From positions 40,628-104,627 of the forward strand of contig NZ_BNBO01000029.1 in the NCBI RefSeq assembly GCF_014655955.1: a stretch of DNA of 64,000 nucleotides, read 5' to 3'. The notes beneath the pieces are model-generated. The model was not told where the DNA came from and made no database searches. It saw only the letters and a list, made by a program, of their open reading frames with translations. The first letter of the stretch is position 1, and each line of letters begins with the position of its first letter. The DNA comes from Kitasatospora indigofera (lineage in GTDB: Bacteria; Actinomycetota; Actinomycetes; Streptomycetales; Streptomycetaceae). A program made the translations under genes and the position numbers. Shown in pieces: positions 57,084 to 64,000 of the stretch.

Positions 57084-58325
57084 TCAGGACCCGGCCTTGC
57101 GCTTGTTGTAGACGTCGAAGCCGACCGCCGCCAGCAGCACCAGGCCCTTGATGACCTGCTGGTAGTCGGTGCCGACCCCGACCAGCGACATGCCGTTGTT
57201 GAGCACGCCGAGCACCAGGCCGCCGATCACGGCGCCCAGCACGGTGCCGACGCCGCCGCTGGCCGAGGCGCCGCCGATGAACGCGGCGGCGATCGCCTCC
57301 AACTCGAAGTTGATACCGGCCTGCGGGGTGCCGGCGTTGAGGCGCGCCGCGAAGACCATCCCGGCGAGCGCGGCCAGTACGCCCATGTTGACGAACGCGA
57401 GGAACACGACCCGCTTGCTCTTGACACCGGAGAGCTTCGCCGCCGGTTCGTTGCCGCCGATCGCGTAGGTGTGGCGGCCGAGGATGGAGTTGCGCATGAG
57501 GTAGCCGAAGCCGACCAGCAGCGCCCCCAGGATCAGCAGCACGACCGGGAACCCGTGGTAGCTGGCCAGCAGCAGGGTGAACACCAGCACCGCGGCCGCG
57601 ATCGCCCCGAGCTTGGCCAGGAAGAAGCCCGTCGGGAGCAGCTCGATCCCGTACCCGGCGGCCTGCCGGCGGCCGCGGACCTCCTGGAGGACGGCCACCA
57701 CCAGCACGCCGAGCCCCAGCAGCAGGGTCAGGTTGTGGTAGTTGGTGTGGGGGCCCACCTCCGGCAGGAACCCGCTGCTGATCTTCTGGAAGCCCTTGGG
57801 GAAGGGCGCCACCGACTGGCCCTGCAGCAGGATCTGGGTGCCGCCGCGGAACAGCAGCATGCCGGCCAGGGTGACGATGAAGGACGGGATGCCGACGTAC
57901 GCGATCCAGAAGCCCTGCCAGGCCCCGGCGGCCGCGCCGATCAGCAGCGCGACGACCAGCGCGAGCGGCCACGGCACGTCGTGCCGGACCATCATCACCG
58001 CCGCCGCCGCGCCGACGAACGCGGCCAGCGAGCCGACCGAGAGGTCGATGTGCCCGGAGATGATGACGATCATCATGCCGATGGCGAGGATCAGGATGTA
58101 GCTGTTCTGCTGGATCAGGTTGGTGACGTTCAGCGGCATCAGCAGCGTGCCGTCGGTCCAGATCTGGAACAGCACGACGATCAGCGCCAGCGCCAGCAGC
58201 ATGCCGTACTGCCGGATGTTGCCCTGCAGCGCCCGGGCCAGCAGGGCGCCGACGCCGCGGCTGCCGCCCTGGTCGGGGCCGGGGGCCGCGCTCGCGGGGG
58301 GTTGCGTGGTCTCGGTCTGGGCCAT
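57084..58325 (-). CDS. mmsB: Monosaccharide ABC transporter permease (MmsB/GguB)
   Basis: 413 aa. NIRQYGMLLALALIVVLFQI and GMMIVIISGHIDLSVGSLAAF are hallmarks of the XylH/GguB branch of the RbsC permease family, and GGIGTVLGA-like and NNGMSLVG segments occur at the C-terminus. About ten helices. It starts 3 bases after the ATPase stop (same strand), so the two are co-translated. It works with the ATPase at 58329 and the ChvE-like binding protein at 59984. Confidence 0.92.
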   Translation of the reverse strand: MAQTETTQPPASAAPGPDQGGSRGVGALLARALQGNIRQYGMLLALALIVVLFQIWTDGTLLMPLNVTNLIQQNSYILILAIGMMIVIISGHIDLSVGSLAAFVGAAAAVMMVRHDVPWPLALVVALLIGAAAGAWQGFWIAYVGIPSFIVTLAGMLLFRGGTQILLQGQSVAPFPKGFQKISSGFLPEVGPHTNYHNLTLLLGLGVLVVAVLQEVRGRRQAAGYGIELLPTGFFLAKLGAIAAAVLVFTLLLASYHGFPVVLLILGALLVGFGYLMRNSILGRHTYAIGGNEPAAKLSGVKSKRVVFLAFVNMGVLAALAGMVFAARLNAGTPQAGINFELEAIAAAFIGGASASGGVGTVLGAVIGGLVLGVLNNGMSLVGVGTDYQQVIKGLVLLAAVGFDVYNKRKAGS

Positions 58326-58328
58326 GCC

Positions 58329-59876
58329 TTACACCTGCTCGTTCTCGGTTGCCGCGCTCACGGTCATGAGGCGCATGAGGGATTCCTGGGTCGCGTCCGC
58401 GCGGTCCAGCTCACCGGTGAGCCGGCCCTCGGCCATCGTGTAGATGCGGTCGCACATGCCGAGCAGCTCGGGCAGTTCGGAGGAGATGACCAGCACCGCC
58501 CTGCCCTGCGCGGCCAGCCCGGCGATCACCGTGTAGATCTCGGCCTTGGCGCCGACGTCGATGCCGCGGGTGGGTTCGTCGAGGATCAGCACCTCGGGCC
58601 CGGAGAAGATCCACTTGCTGAGGACGACCTTCTGCTGGTTGCCGCCGCTGAGCTTGCCGGTCTGCGCGAACACCGAGGGGGCCTTGATGTTCATGCTCCG
58701 CCGGAAGCCCTCGGCGACCCTGGTCTCCTCGTGCTCGTCGATCCAGCCGCGCCGCGCGACCTTGCCGAGCGCCCCGAGCGAGATGTTGCGGCTGACGCTG
58801 TCCGCCAGGTTCAGCCCGAGCTGCTTGCGGTCCTCGGTGACGTACGCGAGGCCGTGGCCGATCGCCTCCGGGACGCTGCGGGTGCGGATCTCCTTGCCGT
58901 CCAGCAGCACCCGGCCGCCGGCCCACCGGCCGTACGAGCGGCCGAAGACGCTCATCGCCAGTTCGGTGCGGCCGGCGCCCATCAGGCCGGCGATGCCGAC
59001 GATCTCGCCGTGCCGGACGTGCAGCGAGACCCTGTCCACGACCTTGCGCTGATGGTCGATCGGGTGGTGGACGGTCCAGTCCTCGACGGCCAGCGCCACC
59101 TCGCCGATCTCCGGGGTGCGGTCGGGGTAGCGGTGCTCCAGGTCGCGGCCGACCATGCCGCGGATGATCCGGTCCTCGGAGATCCCGTCCGCCCTGACGT
59201 CGATGGTCTCGATGGTCCGGCCGTCGCGCAGGATGGTGACCGAGTCGGCGACCCGGGCGATCTCGTTGAGCTTGTGCGAGATGATGATGCAGGAGATGCC
59301 CTGCGCCTTCAGCTCCAGGATCAGGTCGAGCAGCTTGCGGCTGTCCTCGTCGTTCAGCGCGGCCGTCGGCTCGTCCAGGATCAGCAGCTTGACCTCCTTG
59401 GCCAGCGCCTTGGCGATCTCGACCAGTTGCTGCTTGCCCACGCCGATGTCGGCGACCCGGGTGTGCGGGTTCTCGTGCAGGCCCACCCGCTTGAGCAGCG
59501 CGGTGGCGTGCGTGACGGTCCGGTGCCAGCTGATGATGCCCCGGCGGGCGTGCTCGTTGCCGAGGAAGATGTTCTCGGCGATCGACAGGTACGGCACCAG
59601 GGCGAGTTCCTGATGGATGATCACGATGCCGCGCCGCTCGCTGGCCCGGATGTCCCGGAACTCGCAGGGCTCGCCCTCGAAGCGGATCTCGCCCTCGTAG
59701 GAGCCGTGCGGGTGGACCCCGCTGAGCACCTTCATCAGGGTGGACTTGCCGGCGCCGTTCTCGCCGCAGATCGCGTGGACCTCGCCGGGGGCGACGCTCA
59801 GGTTGACGTCGGAGAGGGCCTTGACCCCGGGGAAGGACTTGCTGATCGAACGCATCTCAAGGACGGGTCCGGCCAT
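58329..59876 (-). CDS. mmsA: Monosaccharide ABC transporter ATP-binding protein (MmsA/GguA)
   Basis: 515 aa with two ABC cassettes: Walker A GENGAGKST, signature VGKQQLVEIAKAL and Walker B LLILDEPTA in the first. The second has the degenerate GLMGAGRTE plus LSGGNQQKVVLSKW and VLILDEPTRGIDVG. This duplicated form with a weak second Walker A is typical of XylG/MglA/GguA sugar importers. It uses a TAA stop, rare in this window. Confidence 0.94.
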   Translation of the reverse strand: MAGPVLEMRSISKSFPGVKALSDVNLSVAPGEVHAICGENGAGKSTLMKVLSGVHPHGSYEGEIRFEGEPCEFRDIRASERRGIVIIHQELALVPYLSIAENIFLGNEHARRGIISWHRTVTHATALLKRVGLHENPHTRVADIGVGKQQLVEIAKALAKEVKLLILDEPTAALNDEDSRKLLDLILELKAQGISCIIISHKLNEIARVADSVTILRDGRTIETIDVRADGISEDRIIRGMVGRDLEHRYPDRTPEIGEVALAVEDWTVHHPIDHQRKVVDRVSLHVRHGEIVGIAGLMGAGRTELAMSVFGRSYGRWAGGRVLLDGKEIRTRSVPEAIGHGLAYVTEDRKQLGLNLADSVSRNISLGALGKVARRGWIDEHEETRVAEGFRRSMNIKAPSVFAQTGKLSGGNQQKVVLSKWIFSGPEVLILDEPTRGIDVGAKAEIYTVIAGLAAQGRAVLVISSELPELLGMCDRIYTMAEGRLTGELDRADATQESLMRLMTVSAATENEQV

Positions 59877-59902
59877 GGTGGTGCATCCGTTCGACGGGGG
59901 CG

Positions 59903-59943
59903 GTACGGGCCGGCGGCTCGGGTGAGCGGCCGACGGCCCGTAC
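59903..59943 (-). other. Stem-loop between chvE and mmsA
   Basis: GTACGGGCC (59903-59911) pairs with GGCCCGTAC (59935-59943), with further pairing inside. In binding-protein operons such a structure protects the upstream mRNA or causes partial termination, so that more binding protein than ATPase is made. That role is inferred here. Confidence 0.5.
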
Positions 59944-59983
59944 GCGCCCGGCTCGGCGCGGCCCGGGGGCCCGGGCCCCGGGA

Positions 59984-61090
59984 CTACTTGAGCTGGTCGG
60001 CGGTGTACTGCCCGCCGTCCACCAGCACCTGCCGGTAGTTGTCCTTGTCGACACTGACCGGCTGCAGCAGGTACGCGGGGACGACCTTGACGCCGTTGTC
60101 GTACTGCTTCTCGTCGTTCACCTCGGGCTTCCCGCCGGTCAGCACCGCGTCGCCCATCTGCACCGCGACCTTGGCGAGTTCGCGGGTGTCCTTGTAGACG
60201 GTCTGGGTCTGCTCGCCCGCGATGATCGACTTCACCGAGGCCAGCTCGCCGTCCTGGCCGGTCACCACCGGCATCGCCTTTCCGGCGCCTCCGTAGCCGA
60301 CCCCCTTGAGGGAGGAGAGGATGCCGATCGAGATGCCGTCGTAGGGGGAGAGCACCGCGTCGACGCCGGCCGAGGTGTACGACTTGCTCAGCAGGTTGTC
60401 CATCCGGGACTGCGCGAGGCCGCCGTCCCAGCGCAGGGTGGCGACCTGGTTGAAGTCGGTCTGCCCGCTCTGCACGACCAGCTTCTTGCTGTCGAGGTAC
60501 GGCTTGAGGACGCTCATCGCGCCGTTGAAGAAGAACTGCGCGTTGTTGTCGTCCGGCGAGCCGGCGAACAGCTCGACGTTGAACGGGCCCTTGCCGTCCT
60601 TGAGGCCGAGCTTGTCGGCGATGTACGTGCCCTGGAGGACGCCGACCTTGTAGTTGTCGAAGGTCGCGTAGTAGTCGACGTTCTTGGTGCCGCGGATCAG
60701 GCGGTCGTAGGAGATGACCGGGATGTGGGCGTCGGCGGCCTTCTGCAGCACGTCGGTGAGCGAGGAGCCGTCGATCGCGGCGACCACCAGGAGCTTCGCG
60801 CCCTTGGTGATCATGTTCTCGATCTGCGAGACCTGGTTCTCGACCACGTTGTCGCCGTACTGCAGGTCGGTCTTGTAGCCCTTGGCCTGGAACTGCTTGA
60901 CCATGTTGCTGCCGTCGTTGATCCAGCGCTCGGAGGACTTCGTCGGCATCGCTATGCCGACCAGGCCGCCCTTGGCGCCACCGCCGCTGCCGCTGCTCGC
61001 GCCGTCGCCGACGCCGTTGGCGCTCTGGCCGCAGGCTGCCAGCGAGAGCGCGAGGCCGGCCGTGGCGAGGCCCGTCAGTACTTTCCGCAC
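59984..61090 (-). CDS. chvE: ChvE-like multiple-monosaccharide binding lipoprotein
   Basis: 368 aa from a GTG with GGAGG ahead. Lipobox SLAACG (Cys about 20). The mature sequence follows Agrobacterium ChvE closely: GIAMPTKSSERWINDGSNMVKQ, SQIENMITKGAKLLVV, AYDRLIRG-like SYDRLIRGTKNVDYYATFDN, AGSPDDNNAQFFFNGAMSVL, and VDAVLSPYDGISIGILSSLKGVGY. ChvE binds glucose, galactose, arabinose and related sugars. First gene of the transporter operon. Confidence 0.94.
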   Translation of the reverse strand: MRKVLTGLATAGLALSLAACGQSANGVGDGASSGSGGGAKGGLVGIAMPTKSSERWINDGSNMVKQFQAKGYKTDLQYGDNVVENQVSQIENMITKGAKLLVVAAIDGSSLTDVLQKAADAHIPVISYDRLIRGTKNVDYYATFDNYKVGVLQGTYIADKLGLKDGKGPFNVELFAGSPDDNNAQFFFNGAMSVLKPYLDSKKLVVQSGQTDFNQVATLRWDGGLAQSRMDNLLSKSYTSAGVDAVLSPYDGISIGILSSLKGVGYGGAGKAMPVVTGQDGELASVKSIIAGEQTQTVYKDTRELAKVAVQMGDAVLTGGKPEVNDEKQYDNGVKVVPAYLLQPVSVDKDNYRQVLVDGGQYTADQLK

Positions 61091-61291
61091 AATTCCTCCA
61101 GTGGTCTGCCATCGTCGGCGCGGCCTCGGTGTGGGTCCGGGGCGGGTGGAGCGGGGGCGGGCGAGCCCCGGGCCGACGGATTCGGGGGGCCGGCCGGGAG
61201 GGGGCTCCCGGGGCCGTCCGGTGGGGGCCGGGCGGGCCCGCGGGAGCCCGCCGTGGGTGTCGCCGCCATGCCGCTCCGGCCTGGCGTTACA

Positions 61292-61307
61292 TGAGTGTTA
61301 ACGCTCA
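61292..61307. promoter_or_regulatory. LacI-type operator centred on GTTAAC, transporter side
   Basis: TGAGTGTTAACGCTCA is palindromic except for one base pair (61296/61303), 202 bases before the chvE start. It shares the GTTAAC centre with the site at 61395. Confidence 0.65.
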
Positions 61308-61384
61308 CAGAAACCTCGTCAAGTGGCCCGAGATCACCGTTGGGTCTCGCGGAGGAGGGGATTCGGAGGATGTCGCGCGGGGGC

Positions 61385-61414
61385 TTGACGAGGAGATTGT
61401 TAACGTTAACAATC
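61385..61414 (+). promoter_or_regulatory. Promoter with overlapping perfect 20-bp LacI-type operator
   Basis: GATTGTTAACGTTAACAATC (61395-61414) is a perfect palindrome. It overlaps a plus-strand promoter: -35 TTGACG (61385-61390), 17 bases, -10 AACAAT (61408-61413), pointing to the aldo/keto reductase. This is clearly a repressor site. The remainder of the 427-base gap holds no gene. Confidence 0.75.
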
Positions 61415-61517
61415 GGGCGGGAACGGGCCGCGGCCGTCGCCCGCGCCCGGCCGGGCGCCACGGACACGCGGACCCCCGGAGACCGTCGCCGGCGGCCCGA
61501 AGTGAGAGGCTCTGGGC

Positions 61518-62501
61518 ATGGAACAGCGCGTACTCGGCAGGACCGGCCGCAAGGCCTCCGTCGTCGGCCTCGGCACCTGGCAGCTCGGCGCGGACTGGGG
61601 TGACGTCCGCGAGGAGGACGCCCTCGCCGTCCTCGACGCGGCCGTGGAGTCCGGAGTCACCTTCTTCGACACCGCGGACGTGTACGGGGACGGCCGCAGC
61701 GAGCAGCTGATCGGCCGCTACCTGCGCGAACGCCCGGACGCGGGCGTGCTGGTCGCCACCAAGGCGGGCCGCCGCCTGGAACAGCGCCCCGAGCACTACA
61801 CCCTGGAGAACCTCCGGGCCTGGACCGACCGCTCCCGCGCCAACCTCGGCGTCGAGGTGCTCGACCTGGTCCAGCTGCACTGCCCGCCCACCGCCGTCTA
61901 CTCCTCCGACCAGGTCTTCGACGCGCTCGACACCCTGGTGGCCGAGCAGCGCGTGGCCGCCTACGGCGTCAGCGTCGAGACCTGCGCCGAGGCGCTCACC
62001 GCGATCGCCCGCCCGGGCGTGGCCAGCGTCCAGATCATCCTCAACCCGTTCCGGCTGAAGCCGTTGGACGACGTCCTGCCGGCCGCCGCGGCCGCCGGCG
62101 TCGGCATCATCGCCCGCGTCCCGCTCGCCTCCGGCCTGCTCTCCGGCCGCTACACCCGTGACACCGTCTTCCCCGCGGACGACCACCGCACCTACAACCG
62201 GGACGGCTCCGCCTTCGACCAGGGCGAGACCTTCTCCGGCGTCGACTTCGCCACCGGCGTCGAGGCGGCCGTCGAGTTCGCCGCGCTGGCCCCCGAGGGC
62301 GCCACCCCCGCGCAGACCGCGCTGCGCTGGATCGTCCAGCAGCCGGGCGTCAGCACCGTCATCCCCGGCGCCCGCAACCCCGCGCAGGCGCGCGCGAACG
62401 CGGCGGCCGCGGCCCTGCCGCCGCTCCCCGCGGCGACCCTGGCCGCCGTCGAGGGGCTGTACGACCGGCGGATCCGCGCGACGGTCCACGACCGCTGGTG
62501 A
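61518..62501 (+). CDS. Aldo/keto reductase
   Basis: 327 aa. LGRTGRKASVVGLGTWQLG and FFDTADVYGDGRSEQLIGRYL carry the catalytic Asp and Tyr, the Lys is in VLVATKAGRR, and LVQLHCPPT replaces the usual LLQLHWPD, keeping the His. The C-terminal VIPGARNPAQARANAAA binds NADP phosphate. It resembles the AKR11/YajO-like sugar dehydrogenase or reductase group. It is divergent from chvE-mmsAB with shared operators, so it may act on the imported sugar. Confidence 0.9.
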   Translation: MEQRVLGRTGRKASVVGLGTWQLGADWGDVREEDALAVLDAAVESGVTFFDTADVYGDGRSEQLIGRYLRERPDAGVLVATKAGRRLEQRPEHYTLENLRAWTDRSRANLGVEVLDLVQLHCPPTAVYSSDQVFDALDTLVAEQRVAAYGVSVETCAEALTAIARPGVASVQIILNPFRLKPLDDVLPAAAAAGVGIIARVPLASGLLSGRYTRDTVFPADDHRTYNRDGSAFDQGETFSGVDFATGVEAAVEFAALAPEGATPAQTALRWIVQQPGVSTVIPGARNPAQARANAAAAALPPLPAATLAAVEGLYDRRIRATVHDRW

Positions 62502-62708
62502 CCACGACGAACCCGGGCCGCCGCTGACCACGGGGCCGGGCGGGCGGGCCGGACCGGTGCGACCGGGCCGGCCCGCCCGGCGGTTCCGGGCACCGGGCGG
62601 CGGTGTCCGGCGGTCCTGGCGGTGCGCGGCCAAAAACCCCGGCGGCGGCGCGCGGGCCCGTGAGAGGATCCCCGGGCAGTGTGCACCGGGACCGACCGTG
62701 GAGCGACG

Positions 62709-63287
62709 ATGTACTCGATATCCCTGGGGGACGACGGCGCCGAGCTGTCCCCGCTCGAACCCTGGCAGGCCGAGGACTTCCTGGCCCACATGGACCGGGG
62801 GCGGGAGTTCATCGGGCAGCACAACGGGCTCCCCGACATCGTCACCGACCTGGCGTCGAGCCGGGCGTTCCTCCAGGCCTACGCGGAGAGGGCCGCGGCC
62901 GACACCGGACGGATCTACGGCATCCGGACGGACGGCACGCTGGTCGGCGCCGTCATCTTCCGCCGGATGGACGTCGGGCAGGGCACCGCCGAGGCGGGCT
63001 GCTGGCTGGAGCCGGCGGCCGCCGGCAAGGGGCTGGTGACCCGGGCCGTGCGGACCATCATCGACTGGGCCGTCGAGGAGCGGGGGATCCACCGGGTGGA
63101 GTGGTGGGTGTCCGCCGAGAACGGGCCCAGCATCGCCGTCGCCCGTCGGCTCGGGATGACCAGGGACGGTGTGCTGAAGGAGAGTTACCTCTACCGGGGC
63201 AAGCGGCACGACCAGGAGATCTGGTCGGTGCTCGCCCCCGTCTGGCGGGCCGCCCGGCAGGGGGCGCAGGCCACGTCGGGCCGTTGA
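62709..63287 (+). CDS. GNAT N-acetyltransferase (RimJ/RimL-like)
   Basis: 192 aa from the ATG at 62709 with GGAG six bases ahead. YGIRTDGTLVGAVIFRRMD, EAGCWLEPAAAGKGLVTRAVRTIIDWAVEERGIHRVEWWV and NGPSIAVARRLGM are the acetyl-CoA-binding and core segments of RimL-type GNATs. Likely acetylates a ribosomal protein N-terminus or a small amine. Confidence 0.9.
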   Translation: MYSISLGDDGAELSPLEPWQAEDFLAHMDRGREFIGQHNGLPDIVTDLASSRAFLQAYAERAAADTGRIYGIRTDGTLVGAVIFRRMDVGQGTAEAGCWLEPAAAGKGLVTRAVRTIIDWAVEERGIHRVEWWVSAENGPSIAVARRLGMTRDGVLKESYLYRGKRHDQEIWSVLAPVWRAARQGAQATSGR

Positions 63288-63949
63288 TCCCGCCGCCTGC
63301 CGTCCAACGTCTGCCGTCCGCCGTCCAACGCCTGCCGCCTGCCGCCTGACGTTCGTCCGCGGGCCGGTGGTCCGGGGCCGCCCGGCCGAGGCGTCCCGGG
63401 CTCGACCCTGCGCCTCCTCCGGTGCGTGACCCGGCCGCGCGCCCTGGTCCGCGGCGGGCACGTCGAGGTCCAGGCGAGTCCTGTGACGGTTCGCGCTCCT
63501 GAGGGCTGTGCCGCGCCCGGCCGGTCGACGACCCGGCCCGTGACCCGCGCGGAGTCCGGGACGGCGAGGCCCTGACGGCGGACTGCTCCTCCGGCGCGCC
63601 CGCCCGGGAGGCCGGCGCCCGCCCCTCGGCTCCCGTACGGCACCGGTCGGCGGCCCGTGCGCCGGCGCCTGGGCCTTGCTCCGCGAGGCGCGGTGGCAGC
63701 GGGAGGCGCACGGGCCCCGGGAGGGAAGGGCGTCGTCCGGGCCCGGTGCGGCTCGGGCGCCGAGGGGCGAGGGCATGACCCGGGCGCCGGCCGCACCCGA
63801 TCAGGGCCGGGCACGGCCGTCCCACCGGCCCCTGCGGTCACAGGCCGGCCGCCGGCCCGCTGCGGTCCGGCGGCCGGCGGCCGCGAATTCGGCCCCGGCC
63901 GCCGGCATCCTGCCCAACCGGCCCTGAATCCGGCGGCATTGCCCCTAGT
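63288..63949. other. Non-coding stretch with no recognisable gene
   Basis: About 660 bases of very GC-rich sequence. It begins with degenerate CTGCCGTCCAACG-type repeats (63298-63350). Open frames exist on both strands but have no recognisable motif, no start with a ribosome site, and biased composition, so I do not call them. Confidence 0.5.
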
Positions 63950-64000
63950 AGGGCTTGGTCAGGTGTACTCGCTGGTGGCGTGTCTTTGTCCCGATTGGCG
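63950..64000. other. Low-GC right edge, possibly the start of another element
   Basis: From about CCTAGTAGGGCTTGGTC (63948) to the window end the GC content is near 59 percent, against about 75-80 percent just before. An insertion sequence or foreign gene beginning here is possible, but 50 bases are too few to decide. Confidence 0.25.

Noticed and set aside
54767..60038. Very long plus-strand open frames (794 and 1126 codons) antisense to the galactosidase and ABC transporter
   Set aside because: They are mirror frames of high-GC genes: low-complexity Gly/Ala/Val/Gln-rich translations with no motifs, while the minus strand encodes clear GH27, permease and ATPase proteins.
63290..63927. Open frames on both strands in the last intergenic region
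   Set aside because: No motifs, no ribosome sites and Arg/Pro/Gly-rich composition. Nothing supports them as genes.

Overview
The window is about 75 percent GC, its genes use G/C almost exclusively at the third codon position, GTG and TTG starts are frequent, and genes are often joined by ATGA or GTGA overlaps. Its content (IclR/LacI/MarR/HxlR/TetR-type regulators, DUF574 methyltransferase, DUF1876, actinobacterial fruRKA, F420-type oxidoreductase) points to a Streptomyces- or Kitasatospora-like actinomycete chromosome. I see no tRNA, rRNA, CRISPR array or complete mobile element. The genes look like ordinary accessory metabolism and regulation, not an antibiotic cluster. Many long open frames antisense to real genes are GC artefacts and are left out.

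Region by region. 0-3 kb: the end of a LysM/M23 cell-wall peptidase, and a convergent DHA2 drug exporter carrying an extra winged-helix-like C-terminus. 3.1-11.2 kb: a compact divergent catabolic locus, with ridA, iclR and a 2-keto-3-deoxygluconate kinase on the minus strand, and a PLP D-amino acid dehydratase-type enzyme, an N-acyl-D-amino acid deacylase-type amidohydrolase, a KDPG aldolase and a GH13 glucosidase on the plus strand. Together these enzymes could make a complete route from N-acetyl-glucosaminate (the oxidised end product of chitin cleavage) to pyruvate and glyceraldehyde 3-phosphate. This is the most interesting system in the window. 11.3-15.6 kb: two membrane proteins, a regulator with both a GntR and a TetR DNA-binding domain, and the FAD monooxygenase it probably controls. 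15.6-21.7 kb: a secreted serine hydrolase, a two-component system, an NmrA/HxlR divergent pair and a class III CoA transferase.

22-34.4 kb: a Gfo/Idh/MocA oxidoreductase behind a perfect CebR-type operator, an unknown CxxC protein, a MarR regulator with an F420-type reductase, a FhuF-like iron-sulfur protein, a MINPP-like histidine phosphatase (possible phytase), DNA polymerase X, an ATPase-domain remnant, an ArsR/MFS operon and a DUF574 methyltransferase. 34.6-41.9 kb: a secreted GH16 glucanase with a Pro/Thr linker, a NYN-FHA protein divergent from a membrane Ser/Thr kinase, an FAD phytoene-desaturase-like oxidoreductase and a DUF6629 membrane protein. 42-48.9 kb: an EamA transporter, DUF1876, the fructose PTS operon fruR-fruK-fruA and a divergent HPr gene.

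49-64 kb: a LacI regulator, a DUF2975/XRE pair behind two palindromes, a coupled four-gene set of unknown role, a GH27 alpha-galactosidase, and a chvE-mmsA-mmsB (gguAB) monosaccharide ABC transporter divergent from an aldo/keto reductase with two GTTAAC-centred LacI-type operators between them. An acetyltransferase follows, then about 0.7 kb without a recognisable gene. At the right edge the GC content falls to about 59 percent.

Several modules are sugar-related: oxidised amino sugar, fructose, galactosides with ChvE-type sugars, a possible cellobiose regulon member and beta-glucan. This fits a soil saprophyte that lives on plant and chitin debris.
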